Part shown: piece by piece, positions 43,282 through 52,006 of the stretch
Layout: every line of letters starts with the position of its first letter
Numbering within the stretch: the stretch's first letter is position 1
DNA from: Pseudophaeobacter sp. EL27
GTDB lineage: Bacteria > Pseudomonadota > Alphaproteobacteria > Rhodobacterales > Rhodobacteraceae
Reading direction: 5' to 3'
DNA length: 64,000 bases
Assembly: GCF_900313025.1 (NCBI RefSeq)
Contig: NZ_OMPQ01000005.1
Location: 124,001-188,000 of the forward strand
Notes under the pieces: model-generated
The model's input: the letters and a program-made list of their open reading frames with translations, nothing else
Told to the model about the DNA's origin: nothing
Databases searched by the model: none
Position numbers and translations under genes: made by a program

Positions 43282-43824
43282 TCACTTCCGTCGCTGGGTT
43301 TCGGTCAAACGTGGCATTATTTCCACAAAATTACAGGGGCGGTGCCGATAATCCAGTTGAAAGGCCAGAATTTCATCCCAACCATCCTTGCAGGCACCGG
43401 GGCTGCCAGGCAGGGCAAACAGATAGGTTCCACCAGCGACACCACCTGTGGCGCGCGACTGCACCGCAGAGGTGCCGATCTTTTTCATCGACACAACGGT
43501 AAAGACGGTGCCAAAGGCCTCGATCTCTTTTTCATAGACATCGCGGTGGGCCTCTACCGTCACATCGCGCCCCGTGAGCCCGGTGCCGCCGGTGGAAATC
43601 ACGGCGTCTACCTCCGGGTCTGCGACCCAGGCGCGCAGCTGATCGGCGATCTCAGCCCGCTCATCTGGTATGATCTTGCGATCCGCCAGTACATGGCCCG
43701 CCGCCTGCAGCCGGTCCACCAGCACCTGCCCCGAGCGATCCTCCTCCAGGCTGCGGCTGTCAGAAACGGTAAGAATGGCGATGCGAACCGGGATGAACTC
43801 CATGGTTTCGTCGATACGTGACAT
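43282..43824 (-). CDS. moaB: molybdenum cofactor biosynthesis protein B
   Basis: MogA/MoaB-type enzyme that adenylylates molybdopterin before molybdate insertion by MoeA. 180 aa from MSRIDETMEFIPVRIAILTV, with the signature STGGTGLTGRDVT near residue 80 and LFALPGSPGACKDGW near 140. The alternative start at 43836 would overlap the LysE stop by ATGA. It is far from the moeA-mobAB cluster at 25-28 kb, but both would serve the same pathway. Confidence 0.94.
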   Translation of the reverse strand: MSRIDETMEFIPVRIAILTVSDSRSLEEDRSGQVLVDRLQAAGHVLADRKIIPDERAEIADQLRAWVADPEVDAVISTGGTGLTGRDVTVEAHRDVYEKEIEAFGTVFTVVSMKKIGTSAVQSRATGGVAGGTYLFALPGSPGACKDGWDEILAFQLDYRHRPCNFVEIMPRLTETQRRK

Positions 43825-43832
43825 AGCAGACC

Positions 43833-44453
43833 TCATGTCTTTTGCAAAAGCGCGAGCCTGAGAGCCAGCCCCGCAAATATTCCCGCCGAAATCCGGCCCA
43901 GCCAGATGCCCGCGCGCGAGCCCGGCGCCAAAAACCGCCCGGCAGCACTGCCAAAGACCCCAACCAGCCCGTTGATGACAAAGCCGCCCAGCGCCAGGAC
44001 CAGCCCAAAGATCAGGAACTGCCCCAGCACCGGTCCGGCCTCGGGCACCACAAATTGCGGCACAAAGGCCAGCACAAACAGGATCACCTTGGGGTTGGTG
44101 AGATTGACCCAGAACCCGGCGCGAAAGCTATGCGCTGCGGGGGGCTGGGGCTTATCCGCTGTCGGCAATGGCGCTCTCAGCGCACTCCAGGCGAGATAAA
44201 GCAGATAGGCAACGCCAAGCCAGCGGATCACATCAAACAGCGCGGGCTGGCTGTTCACCACCGCCCCCAGACCCAGCCCGGCCAGCGCCACATGCACCAT
44301 GCCCCCGGTGGAGATCCCGGCACTGGCGGCCAGCGCCGATCTGCGCCCCGCCCGCAGCCCCTGACCAAGGCAGAACATCATATCCGCCCCCGGTGTGAGA
44401 TTCAGCGCCAGCGCCGCGGGCACAAAGGCCAGGAGGCTAAGTGGGTCAATCAC
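43833..44453 (-). CDS. LysE family translocator
   Basis: RhtB/LysE-type amino acid exporter of 206 aa with about six hydrophobic segments, the N-terminal LNLTPGADMMFCLGQGLRAGRR motif and FWVNLTNPKVILFVLAFVPQF. The substrate is unknown. It overlaps the phosphoesterase gene by 4 bp upstream (ATGA) and lies just before moaB, all on the minus strand. Confidence 0.91.
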   Translation of the reverse strand: MIDPLSLLAFVPAALALNLTPGADMMFCLGQGLRAGRRSALAASAGISTGGMVHVALAGLGLGAVVNSQPALFDVIRWLGVAYLLYLAWSALRAPLPTADKPQPPAAHSFRAGFWVNLTNPKVILFVLAFVPQFVVPEAGPVLGQFLIFGLVLALGGFVINGLVGVFGSAAGRFLAPGSRAGIWLGRISAGIFAGLALRLALLQKT

Positions 44454-45049
44454 AGCCCCACCTCAAAAAAACTGGGCACCGGCCCCAGGTTTGCCGTCAC
44501 GGTATTGCCAACCTGACCGCGAAACCCCCAGCTGTCGTGAATATGGCCAAAGAGCGCCAGCTGCGGCTGCAATCGTTCAACCGCCCGCAGGATCGACTGC
44601 GATCCGACGCAGAGCCCGGTCGAGGTCTCATCCCCCTGCCCCTTGGGGGGGGAATGGCAAATCAGCAAATCAGCGCGACTGCAGCGCGACAAAAGCGCCT
44701 CGGCCTCCTGTTCTGACAGATCATAGGACCAATCGCCAAAAGGCGTTTCAGGCACCCCTCCGCCCATGCCAAAGATCTGCAGCCCTTCAATCTCCAGCGC
44801 CTCACCATGCAGCACATGCGTCTCCGGCAGGGCTGCGGTTCGCAGCTCCTCGGCGCTTTCGGCATTACCGGGTACGGTGATCAGCGGTTTTGCGATCCCC
44901 GTCAATAGCGACATGGCGCGGTCCAGACCCTTGCGTCCATTGCAAAAATCCCCGGCGCCAATCACCAGATCCGCCTGGGCACTGGCCGCAACCAGCTCTG
45001 CCGCGTGGGGGGCGCTGAGATGCAGATCAGAAAAAGCCATGATTTTCAT
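44450..45049 (-). CDS. metallophosphoesterase
   Basis: Calcineurin-like phosphoesterase of 199 aa. Metal motifs are FSDLHLS at residues 6-12, GAGDFCNGRKG, a modified VPGNAESAEEL (usually GNHE), HSPPKGQGD and GHIHDS. The His of GNHD/E is Ala here, which may weaken catalysis. The fold is that of the UDP-diacylglucosamine or Icc-type group; the substrate is unknown. It overlaps the LysE gene by ATGA. Confidence 0.88.
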   Translation of the reverse strand: MKIMAFSDLHLSAPHAAELVAASAQADLVIGAGDFCNGRKGLDRAMSLLTGIAKPLITVPGNAESAEELRTAALPETHVLHGEALEIEGLQIFGMGGGVPETPFGDWSYDLSEQEAEALLSRCSRADLLICHSPPKGQGDETSTGLCVGSQSILRAVERLQPQLALFGHIHDSWGFRGQVGNTVTANLGPVPSFFEVGL

Positions 45050-45062
45050 CTGTGAAAGACCC

Positions 45063-45863
45063 CTAGTTTGCTGCGCCCAGCCGTGCCTTCAACTCCAGCA
45101 GATCCGCCCAGGCGGCGCGCTTTTGCTCGGGCAGGCGCAGCAGATAGGCCGGGTGGAACATCGGCAACACGGGCTTGCCCCAGGCCTCTGCCCAGGTGCC
45201 GCGCAGCCTTGTGATGCCGCGCTTGCCCAGCACCGCCTGACAGCTAATATTGCCCATCAGCACCAGGATCTCCGGCTGGGCCAGTTCCACGTGACGCTCC
45301 AGAAAGGGCAGCATCATGTCGATCTCTTCCGGGCTGGGATCGCGGTTTTGCTGCGGCCGCCAGGGCAGCACATTGGTAATATAGACGTTTTTGTCCCGTC
45401 CCAGATCAATGGCCTCGAGCATGCGGTCCAGCAATTGCCCCGCCGCGCCCACAAAGGGTTTGCCCTGCTGATCTTCTTCGCGCCCCGGTGCCTCGCCGAT
45501 CACCATCACCCGTGCGCCCGGCTGGCCATCGCCAAAGACCAGATTGCGGGCGCCCATTTTCAGCTCGCAATGGCGGTATTCTGCCAGGGCGGCCCGCAAT
45601 GACGGCAGCGCTGTGGCAGCAGCAGCGGCCTTGCGGGCCTCGGCCACCGGATCAACGGGCTTGGGTTTGGGAGGAATGGGCGGCGGCGTGCCCGGCTTCT
45701 GACCAGCGGCCTGCCCCGGCTGTTGCGCCTGACCTGCCTTTGGCGCAGGCGCGGCCAGCTCGTAGCGGTTGACCGGCTCTTCACACAGGGCCTCGGTGGC
45801 GCCAAGTTCCACCTGCCACTCCAACAGCGCTTTTGCGCTCCAATAATCAATTGCCGATTCCAT
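45063..45863 (-). CDS. uracil-DNA glycosylase (family 4-like)
   Basis: Removes uracil from DNA. 266 aa: a Pro/Ala/Gln-rich N-terminal region (about 35-95) and a catalytic domain with [17 protein letters not shown] near residue 128, [13 protein letters not shown] near 165 and [10 protein letters not shown] near 243. Canonical family-4 enzymes hold a [4Fe-4S] cluster with four Cys; here only the first Cys (HCEL) is recognisable, and the K-C of NVVKC is replaced by P-W. I infer there is no cluster, a variant I remember from alphaproteobacteria. Confidence 0.88.
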   Translation of the reverse strand: MESAIDYWSAKALLEWQVELGATEALCEEPVNRYELAAPAPKAGQAQQPGQAAGQKPGTPPPIPPKPKPVDPVAEARKAAAAATALPSLRAALAEYRHCELKMGARNLVFGDGQPGARVMVIGEAPGREEDQQGKPFVGAAGQLLDRMLEAIDLGRDKNVYITNVLPWRPQQNRDPSPEEIDMMLPFLERHVELAQPEILVLMGNISCQAVLGKRGITRLRGTWAEAWGKPVLPMFHPAYLLRLPEQKRAAWADLLELKARLGAAN

Positions 45864-45992
45864 GGCCTAAGCTACCGCGCCGCGCGGGTAAGCGAAACAC
45901 CTCTAATTCAGGCCCTTTTGACGCCCCTTGCACGCCTTGCCCGCCGGGGCCAAGCTGCCTATAAGATGCGCCAAACAGAGCGGAGCCGCCCC

Positions 45993-46943
45993 ATGTCTTT
46001 CGACCATCGTCACCTGCTTGGCATCGAGACCCTCAAACCGCATGAGATCACCGCGATTCTGGATCTCGCCGACAGCTATGTGGAGCTGAACCGCCGCCCC
46101 GAGAAACACTCGGATGCCTTGGCGGGGCTCACCCAGATTAACATGTTTTTTGAAAACTCCACCCGGACCCAGGCGAGTTTCGAGATTGCCGGCAAGCGCC
46201 TTGGGGCCGATGTGATGAATATGGCCATGCAGGCCTCATCGATCAAAAAGGGCGAGACCCTGATTGATACCGCCATGACCCTGAACGCCATGCACCCCGA
46301 CCTGCTGGTGGTGCGCCACCCCCATTCCGGCGCGGTGGATCTGCTGGCACAAAAGGTCAACTGCGCGGTGCTGAACGCCGGCGACGGCAAACACGAGCAC
46401 CCGACCCAAGCGCTGCTGGATGCCCTGACCATCCGCCGGGCCAAGGGGCGGCTGCACCGGCTGAATATCGCCATCTGCGGCGATGTCGCCCACTCCCGCG
46501 TGGCGCGCTCCAACCTGATCCTGCTGGGCAAGATGGAAAACCGCATCCGCCTGATCGGCCCGCCCACCTTGGTGCCCGGTCAGTTCGCAGAATTTGGCGC
46601 CGAGATCTATGATGACATGCGCGAAGGGCTGAAAGACGTCGATGTGGTGATGATGCTACGCCTGCAAAAAGAACGTATGGACGGCGGCTTTATCCCCTCT
46701 GAGCGCGAGTATTTCCACCGCTACGGGCTGGATGCCGACAAGCTCTCTTATGCCAAGGAAGACGCCATTGTCATGCACCCCGGTCCGATGAATCGCGGGG
46801 TTGAGATCGACGGCACCCTGGCGGATGATATCAACCGCTCGGTCATTCAGGAACAGGTGGAAATGGGCGTTGCCGTGCGCATGGCGGCGATGGATCTTTT
46901 GGCGCAGAACCTCCGCCAGAGCCGCAGCGCGCAGGCCAGCTGA
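45993..46943 (+). CDS. pyrB: aspartate carbamoyltransferase catalytic subunit
   Basis: Forms N-carbamoyl-aspartate in pyrimidine synthesis. 316 aa from ATG 45993. The carbamoyl-phosphate loop [13 protein letters not shown] lies near residue 50, followed by [31 protein letters not shown] and [12 protein letters not shown]. The frame is open upstream but that part lies over the divergent UDG gene. It heads a five-gene row (pyrB, two small membrane proteins, dihydroorotase-like, plsY) with tiny gaps. No regulatory pyrI is seen. Confidence 0.96.
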   Translation: MSFDHRHLLGIETLKPHEITAILDLADSYVELNRRPEKHSDALAGLTQINMFFENSTRTQASFEIAGKRLGADVMNMAMQASSIKKGETLIDTAMTLNAMHPDLLVVRHPHSGAVDLLAQKVNCAVLNAGDGKHEHPTQALLDALTIRRAKGRLHRLNIAICGDVAHSRVARSNLILLGKMENRIRLIGPPTLVPGQFAEFGAEIYDDMREGLKDVDVVMMLRLQKERMDGGFIPSEREYFHRYGLDADKLSYAKEDAIVMHPGPMNRGVEIDGTLADDINRSVIQEQVEMGVAVRMAAMDLLAQNLRQSRSAQAS

Positions 46944-46947
46944 TCGC

Positions 46948-47484
46948 ATGACGGATGTCCTCGAAATCCCAGCCGGAGAGCGCGGCGTGATCCGGATCTT
47001 TGATCTGGACATGGCCCCCGAGCAGGCGCGTTTCCTGCGCGAACCCGGTGCCTTGGCGCAGGTGCTTGGGATAGGCGAGATCGACCTGGATCACGTAGAG
47101 ATCTTTCCCGTCTCGGATCTCGAAGAGCTGGGGCTGGCGGGCTATCTGACCCAGGGTTGCGGCATTGCGGAAGCAGAAATTGCCCCGGATCGCGCCCCCC
47201 TGTCAGCGCTGGAAGGCCATGTGCTGTTGCTGCGCTCACGCGCCTTTGGGGGGCAAGCCGCGCGGCTGACGCCGGCCAGCCAGATCACGCATATTGCCAA
47301 CTATGGCGAAAAGCCGATCAACTGGAGCGCCCCTCTGCAGGCCACTCCTGAAAGCAGCAAGCTCTATACCGGGCCCAAGCTCTCTCCGCGCGCGGCCCGC
47401 CACGCGGCCCGTCGCATCGGCGCTGCGCTTTTTGCCGTGGTGATGAGCCTCATTGCCCTCCTCCTATATGTACTGGTGTTCTGA
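46948..47484 (+). CDS. hypothetical membrane-anchored protein of the pyrB operon
   Basis: A 178-aa protein I do not recognise. It has a soluble N-terminal domain (about residues 1-135, beta-rich, including GVIRIFDLDMAPEQARFL) and one C-terminal membrane helix (about 157-178), so the main domain would face the cytoplasm as a tail-anchored protein. It starts 4 bp after pyrB and ends 1 bp before the PH-domain gene. From memory the pyrB-hypothetical-PH-dihydroorotase order is conserved in Rhodobacteraceae. Confidence 0.8.
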   Translation: MTDVLEIPAGERGVIRIFDLDMAPEQARFLREPGALAQVLGIGEIDLDHVEIFPVSDLEELGLAGYLTQGCGIAEAEIAPDRAPLSALEGHVLLLRSRAFGGQAARLTPASQITHIANYGEKPINWSAPLQATPESSKLYTGPKLSPRAARHAARRIGAALFAVVMSLIALLLYVLVF

Positions 47485-47485
47485 G

Positions 47486-47881
47486 ATGGATGTGATCGAG
47501 TTCAACCCCAACCGCAGCGCCTATATCACCGCCCATGCCTGGATGGCCGCGATTGCCATGGTGGCCGGGATGGTTATCCTTTGGGCCCTGGGCAACCCGC
47601 ATGTCTGGACCGGTGCCATCGGCGGGCTGGGCGCCATTGTTTTACGCGGCTGGTACATGATGAGCGAAGAACTGGCTGTGGTCTGGCGTATTGAGTACGG
47701 TGTGCTGACCGGCCCAGCTGAGCGCCGGGTGCCGCTGAACCAGATCGAGGCGGTCAAGACCATGGGGTCCTACGTGCAGGTGATCACCAAGGGTGGAGAC
47801 AAGCATCTGATCAAGTACCAATCCTCACCCAACACCACTGTTGCTGCCCTCAATCACGCCATCGAAAGGCCTGTTGCATGA
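47486..47881 (+). CDS. PH domain-containing membrane protein
   Basis: A 131-aa protein with two N-terminal membrane helices (about residues 17-34 and 38-55) and a bacterial pleckstrin-homology-like domain (about 60-128; EYGVLTGPAERRVPLNQIEAVK). The start at 47486 is one base after the previous stop. It overlaps the dihydroorotase-like gene by 4 bp (ATGA). The function is unknown. Its conserved place between pyrimidine and phospholipid genes is unexplained. Confidence 0.85.
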   Translation: MDVIEFNPNRSAYITAHAWMAAIAMVAGMVILWALGNPHVWTGAIGGLGAIVLRGWYMMSEELAVVWRIEYGVLTGPAERRVPLNQIEAVKTMGSYVQVITKGGDKHLIKYQSSPNTTVAALNHAIERPVA

Positions 47882-49188
47882 CCCTTTTGTTCACCAATGC
47901 CCGCCTGATTGACCCCGAAGCCGGCACCGATAGCCCAGGTGCCCTGCTGGTTCAGGACGGTATGATTGCCGAGACCCTGCCCGCGGGTACGGAGCCCGCG
48001 CAACTGTTTCGTGCGCGAAACATTGATGCAGAGACGGTCGAGGTCGTGGACTGCGATGGCAATTGTCTGGCACCCGGCATTGTCGATATCGGCGTCAAGG
48101 TCTGCGAGCCGGGCGAGCGCCACAAGGAGAGCTACAAGACTGCGGGTCTCGCCGCTGCCGCTGGTGGTGTGACCACCATCGTCACCCGCCCCGATACCAC
48201 GCCGAGCATCGACAGTCCGGAAACCCTGGAGTTTGTCACCCGCCGCGCCCAGGCGGATGCACCCGTGCATGTGCTGCCCATGGCCGCTCTGACCAAGGGG
48301 CGCGAAGGGCGCGAGATGACCGAGATCGGTTTTCTGATGGATGCCGGCGCGGTGGCCTTTTCTGATTGCGACCATGTGGTCAGCAATACCAAGGTGTTCT
48401 CCCGCGCCCTGACCTATGCGCGCAGCTGTGGTGCGCTGGTGATTGCCCATCCACAAGAGCCGCTGCTAAGCGCTGGCGCTGCGGCCACCTCTGGTAAGTT
48501 TGCGGCGCTTCGGGGCCTGCCTGCGGTCTCACCCATGGCGGAACGGATGGGGCTGGACCGTGACATTGCGCTGCTGGAGATGACCGGGGCCAGATATCAC
48601 GCCGATCAGATCACCACCGCCCGTGCCCTGCCCGCGCTGGAGCGGGCCAAGGCCAATGGGCTGGACATCACTGCCGGCACCTCGATCCATCATTTGACCC
48701 TGAACGAGCTGGACGTGGCCGACTACCGTACCTTCTTTAAGGTGAAACCACCGCTGCGCTCTGAAGAAGACCGTCTGGCGGTAGCCGAAGCAGTGCGTTC
48801 TGGGCTGATCGACACGATCTCTTCGATGCACACGCCGCAGGATGAAGAAAGCAAACGTCTGCCCTTTGAGGAAGCCGCGGCGGGCGCCGTGGCGCTGGAA
48901 ACCCTGCTGCCAGCCGCGATGCGGCTTTACCATGGTGAGCTCATGGATCTGCCGACACTGTTTCGTGCCATGGCGCTCAACCCGGCAAAACGGCTGGGGT
49001 TGGAGAGCGGTCGGCTCAGCACCGGAGCCCCAGCGGATCTGATCCTGTTTGACCCAGACATGCCCTTTGTGATGGATCGTTTCCAACTGAAGTCGAAATC
49101 GCAAAATACCCCCTATGACGGGCAGCGCATGCAGGGCAGAGTGCTGGCAACCTATGTCACCGGTACGCCGGTATACCGGAGAGACTGA
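47878..49188 (+). CDS. dihydroorotase homologue lacking metal ligands
   Basis: A 436-aa protein of the dihydroorotase/amidohydrolase family, annotated pyrC in relatives. In active enzymes the strand-1 motif is D-x-H-x-H-x-R; here the same place reads [11 protein letters not shown] (near residue 67), so both zinc-binding His are gone. The catalytic Asp of the TDHAPH motif is also missing (SSMHTPQD, near 312). AHPQEP and GTSIHHL keep their His. It is probably non-catalytic, like PyrC' of Pseudomonas, which supports aspartate carbamoyltransferase assembly. It overlaps the PH gene and plsY. Confidence 0.88.
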   Translation: MTLLFTNARLIDPEAGTDSPGALLVQDGMIAETLPAGTEPAQLFRARNIDAETVEVVDCDGNCLAPGIVDIGVKVCEPGERHKESYKTAGLAAAAGGVTTIVTRPDTTPSIDSPETLEFVTRRAQADAPVHVLPMAALTKGREGREMTEIGFLMDAGAVAFSDCDHVVSNTKVFSRALTYARSCGALVIAHPQEPLLSAGAAATSGKFAALRGLPAVSPMAERMGLDRDIALLEMTGARYHADQITTARALPALERAKANGLDITAGTSIHHLTLNELDVADYRTFFKVKPPLRSEEDRLAVAEAVRSGLIDTISSMHTPQDEESKRLPFEEAAAGAVALETLLPAAMRLYHGELMDLPTLFRAMALNPAKRLGLESGRLSTGAPADLILFDPDMPFVMDRFQLKSKSQNTPYDGQRMQGRVLATYVTGTPVYRRD

Positions 49189-49793
49189 TGCCCCTGATTG
49201 AAAGCGCCGCTGCCATCCTGCTTTTGTGGGCCGTGATTGGCTACCTGCTGGGATCGATCCCCTTTGGCCTGCTGCTGACCCGCGCTCTGGGGCTGGGCAA
49301 CCTGCGCGAAATTGGCTCGGGCAATATCGGCACCACCAATGTGCTGCGCACCGGCAGCAAGGCCGCCGCGGCGGCGACATTGATCTTGGATGGCGGCAAG
49401 GGCGCGGCGGCGGTGCTATTGGCGCGTTCTCTGGCCGGCGAAGACGCCGCGCAACTGGCCGGGCTGATGGCCTTCCTTGGCCATTGTTTCCCGGTCTGGC
49501 TGAAGTTCAAGGGCGGCAAGGGGGTTGCAACCTTCCTTGGGCTGATGCTGGCGCTGGCCTGGCCGGTTGGGATTGCCTGCTGTCTGACCTGGGTGGCCAC
49601 CGCCGCCGTCAGCCGGATCTCTTCGCTGAGCGCCCTGGTTGCCGCGCTGGCCGCGCCGCTCTGGGCCTATCTTCTGGGCTATCCCGCAGTGATCCTGTTG
49701 CCAATCCTCTTGGCGGCGATTGTGTTCTGGCGCCACAGTGCCAATATCAGCCGCCTGCTGGCAGGTACTGAGCCCCGTATTGGCCAAAAATGA
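49188..49793 (+). CDS. plsY: glycerol-3-phosphate acyltransferase PlsY
   Basis: Membrane acyltransferase of 201 aa that uses acyl-phosphate (made by PlsX) to acylate glycerol-3-phosphate, the first step of phospholipid synthesis. About five helices, with the motifs [31 protein letters not shown] and [12 protein letters not shown] near residue 105. It overlaps the dihydroorotase-like stop (TGATG). Confidence 0.95.
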   Translation: MPLIESAAAILLLWAVIGYLLGSIPFGLLLTRALGLGNLREIGSGNIGTTNVLRTGSKAAAAATLILDGGKGAAAVLLARSLAGEDAAQLAGLMAFLGHCFPVWLKFKGGKGVATFLGLMLALAWPVGIACCLTWVATAAVSRISSLSALVAALAAPLWAYLLGYPAVILLPILLAAIVFWRHSANISRLLAGTEPRIGQK

Positions 49794-49841
49794 CTACAAG
49801 GGGCTGCGCCTGCCCCTTACCCACTGATCCGGGCTGCATCA

Positions 49842-50192
49842 TTAGGGAATGAGTCGCTCCAAGCCCCGGCCATTGGCCCAGGTTCCGTGCAGCTCTCCGC
49901 TGGGCATGCGCACATAGACCACCGGATAGGTGTCGCCCCAATCCACCCAGATCACATCGCCACTGCGGGTCCCCTTGCCCGCGTAGCTTTGACTGCCGAC
50001 CTGCCAGTTGACCGCGATCACCCCCTTGTTGTCACGGATCTGCACCTTGCCGCTGTAGCTGCTGCCATCCGGATTCCGCCCCTCTGCCCGGTAGTGCCCC
50101 GCAACGCTTTGGGCCGCGACAGGGCCGGCTGCCATGAGGGTCGAGGCGATCAATCCAGAGATCAACACCCGCCGGGATAAAAAACTATTCAT
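49842..50192 (-). CDS. exported hypothetical protein, possible Tat substrate
   Basis: A 116-aa exported protein with a signal peptide MNSFLSRRVLISGLIASTLM and cleavage near AAQ (about residue 28). The SRR pair resembles a weak twin-arginine motif. The mature domain is a small beta-rich fold (YRAEGRNPDGSSYSGKVQI, GDVIWVDWGDTYPV, LHGTWANGRGLERLIP). I do not recognise a family. It diverges from the YHS gene by a 273-base gap that holds no further gene I can support. Confidence 0.78.
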   Translation of the reverse strand: MNSFLSRRVLISGLIASTLMAAGPVAAQSVAGHYRAEGRNPDGSSYSGKVQIRDNKGVIAVNWQVGSQSYAGKGTRSGDVIWVDWGDTYPVVYVRMPSGELHGTWANGRGLERLIP

Positions 50193-50465
50193 CGGGAATT
50201 CCTCCTATGCAATGGATCTACTGTGCCCCGACTTGCCGGATATGTCAGCAAAATATGGACCTCTTGATATTGTGATGGCCTAAGTCTGCGCATCCACGCA
50301 CAGTCCTTCTGGACATTTGCGCAATCAAAAACAGTTTGATTGAACGTGATCACCCCCCTCTCCACATGGGTTCCATGACAGCCAGACAGGCCATCATACA
50401 AATCGCAAATATGCCGGTCAGCCCGCTAATGCAGCCACTGACCGGACAGGAAAAGGAACGATCCG

Positions 50466-50939
50466 ATGAACGCATTTAAATCCCTGCTGAGCGGCGTGGC
50501 ACTTTCGGTTGCAATGGCAACTTCGGCATTGGCCGCAGGCGTTGAGCTCAACGCATCCTCCACCGGTCTTGCAATGCAGGGCTACGACCCCGTCGCATAT
50601 TTCACCGACGGCGCCCCCGCCAAGGGCAGCTATAAAATCACAACTGTTTTTAATGACGCGACCTACCGCTTTGCCTCCGAAGAGCACAAAGCGCAGTTTG
50701 AGGCCAACCCAGAAGCATATCTGCCCGCCTACGGCGGCTACTGCGCCTTTGGCACCGCCATGGGCTTTAAATTCGACGGTGACCCAACATACTGGAAAAT
50801 CGTTGACAACACACTGTACCTGAACCTGTCCAAGGACATCCAGGAACGCTGGGAAGGTAACATCCCGGGCTTCGTTCAGGACGCCAACGGCCACTGGGAA
50901 AACATCGCAGATGTAGAGCCCGCAGCCCTGCAGCAGTAA
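50466..50939 (+). CDS. exported YHS domain protein
   Basis: A 157-aa protein with a signal peptide (about residues 1-23, ALAA) and a YHS domain: LAMQGYDPVAYFTDGAPAKG and YGGYCAFGTAMGFKFDGDP. YHS domains are often fused to or associated with metal-handling proteins; the role of free exported ones is unknown. The gene has its own terminator (50979-51015). Two cysteine-poor aromatic-rich segments could bind a metal or cofactor, but no ligand set is clear. Confidence 0.88.
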   Translation: MNAFKSLLSGVALSVAMATSALAAGVELNASSTGLAMQGYDPVAYFTDGAPAKGSYKITTVFNDATYRFASEEHKAQFEANPEAYLPAYGGYCAFGTAMGFKFDGDPTYWKIVDNTLYLNLSKDIQERWEGNIPGFVQDANGHWENIADVEPAALQQ

Positions 50940-50978
50940 GCCAGACACAGGCTTTTCCTGTACTGGTATGAACATGAA

Positions 50979-51015
50979 ACCGGCGGAGCCAACAGGCTTC
51001 GCCGGTTTTCGTTTT
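50979..51015 (+). terminator. rho-independent terminator after the YHS gene
   Basis: A 12-bp stem with one G-U pair (50979-50990 with 50995-51006), loop AACA, then TTTCGTTTT. It lies 40 nt after the stop. Confidence 0.8.
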
Positions 51016-51022
51016 GATTGAT

Positions 51023-51280
51023 CTAGCGTCTGGCCAGTTCCTCGATGGCCTCAGCCGTACGCTTGGTATTGTGATAGACCCCCAAAAACAGATACATCAT
51101 CCCGCCCATGAGAATGGCGTAGATCGAGCCGATGACAAACACGGCCAGAGCCGGCAGCAAACCACCATTTGGTGCAGGCGCCAAAAAGGCCCCGGCGGTA
51201 CCCGCCAACACCCCAATGCAGAGCAGGATCACAAAGACACCCACCAGCTTATCAAAAAGACCTATGAACAGATCGCGCAT
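51023..51280 (-). CDS. small membrane protein
   Basis: An 85-aa protein with two membrane helices (about residues 9-33 and 43-64), beginning MRDLFIGLFDKLVGVFVILL. GGGAG lies 7 nt before the ATG at 51280; the longer frame from 51310 has no support. I do not recognise a family. It is divergent from the GbsR-type regulator and convergent with the YHS gene, so it could respond to that regulator, but its own gap holds no copy of the 18-bp operator. Confidence 0.75.
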   Translation of the reverse strand: MRDLFIGLFDKLVGVFVILLCIGVLAGTAGAFLAPAPNGGLLPALAVFVIGSIYAILMGGMMYLFLGVYHNTKRTAEAIEELARR

Positions 51281-51372
51281 TTCAAACTCCCTGATTGTAA
51301 ATGCCAACAACTGTGCAGGTTCTGACAGGGTCTAATCAAGGAAAACTCTTGACGCGACTCACAATTCATGAA

Positions 51373-51390
51373 TTTCTGTCATTACAGAAA
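51373..51390. promoter_or_regulatory. operator site 1 of the GbsR-type regulator (predicted)
   Basis: TTTCTGTCATTACAGAAA, a perfect 7-bp inverted repeat with a 4-nt centre, lies 16 nt before the ATG of the GbsR/MarR-type gene, overlapping or adjacent to its ribosome-binding region. A second 18-bp site with the same outer bases (14 of 18 positions identical) is at 51989-52006. Autorepression is inferred. Confidence 0.65.
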
Positions 51391-51406
51391 AGTCAGGACT
51401 TTCGAA

Positions 51407-51943
51407 ATGAACCTCACTCCCGCCATGCAGAACTTCATCCTCCACTGGGGCGAGATGGGCTCCAAATGGGGGGTCAACCGCTCGGTGGCGCAGATCCACG
51501 CGCTGCTGCATATCTCCACTGATGCGATGACGGCGGATGAGATCTGCGAGACACTCAATCTGGCCCGGTCCAATGTTTCCAACGGGTTGAAAGAGCTGCA
51601 ATCCCAAGGGCTGGTCAAGGCCTCAAGACAGCTCGGCGATCGACGTGATCACTTCACCTCGATCCGCGACATGTTCGACCTAGTGGATGCGGTGATCAAA
51701 GCCCGTCGCGAACGCGAGTTCGCCCCGACCCTGCGTGCCTTGGATGAGGTGATGAAAGAGGCAGAAGGCGATGACACCCCCAAACGCACCAGGGACCGCA
51801 TGGACGAGACCCTGCGGGTTATGCAGATGTTTGATGATTGGTATGTTGATTTCTCGCGCCTGCCCCGCTCGGTACATCTGGCGGTTCTGAAACTGGGCGC
51901 CAAGCTGGTGCGGTTTTTGCCCGGCGGCAAGTCATCGGGATAA
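51407..51943 (+). CDS. GbsR/MarR family transcriptional regulator
   Basis: A 178-aa DNA-binding protein of the GbsR branch of MarR regulators. An N-terminal winged helix-turn-helix (WGVNRSVAQIHALLHIS, ADEICETLNLARSNVSNGLKEL, with the wing RQLGDRRDHFT) is followed by a helical dimerisation domain. ATG 51407 fits the family N-terminus (MNLTPAMQNFILHWGEM); an earlier Met would lie inside the operator. It heads a run of two small membrane proteins and a fatty acid desaturase, and both flanking 18-bp sites suggest it controls itself and them. Confidence 0.88.
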   Translation: MNLTPAMQNFILHWGEMGSKWGVNRSVAQIHALLHISTDAMTADEICETLNLARSNVSNGLKELQSQGLVKASRQLGDRRDHFTSIRDMFDLVDAVIKARREREFAPTLRALDEVMKEAEGDDTPKRTRDRMDETLRVMQMFDDWYVDFSRLPRSVHLAVLKLGAKLVRFLPGGKSSG

Positions 51944-51988
51944 AACAGAACAGACGACCATCTTAGGCAAAAAAAATTTGCGAGGTAA

Positions 51989-52006
51989 TTTCTCAAATGA
52001 CAGAAA
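51989..52006. promoter_or_regulatory. operator site 2 of the GbsR-type regulator (predicted)
   Basis: TTTCTCAAATGACAGAAA (TTTCT/AGAAA arms), closely matching site 1 at 51373-51390 in length and outer bases. It overlaps the ATG (51997) of the next gene, so binding would block ribosomes or transcription. The pairing of the two sites around the regulator gene is the evidence. Confidence 0.55.

Noticed and set aside
45723-45992. Upstream extension of pyrB
   Set aside because: The frame is open but lies over the divergent glycosylase gene, and the family N-terminus matches the ATG at 45993.
49794-49841. GGGGC/GCCCC hairpin after plsY as a terminator
   Set aside because: The 7-bp stem has no T tract on either strand, so it was not called a terminator.
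50189-50401. 70-codon minus-strand frame in the gap before the YHS gene
   Set aside because: No ribosome binding site and an atypical residue mix; the gap more likely holds promoters.
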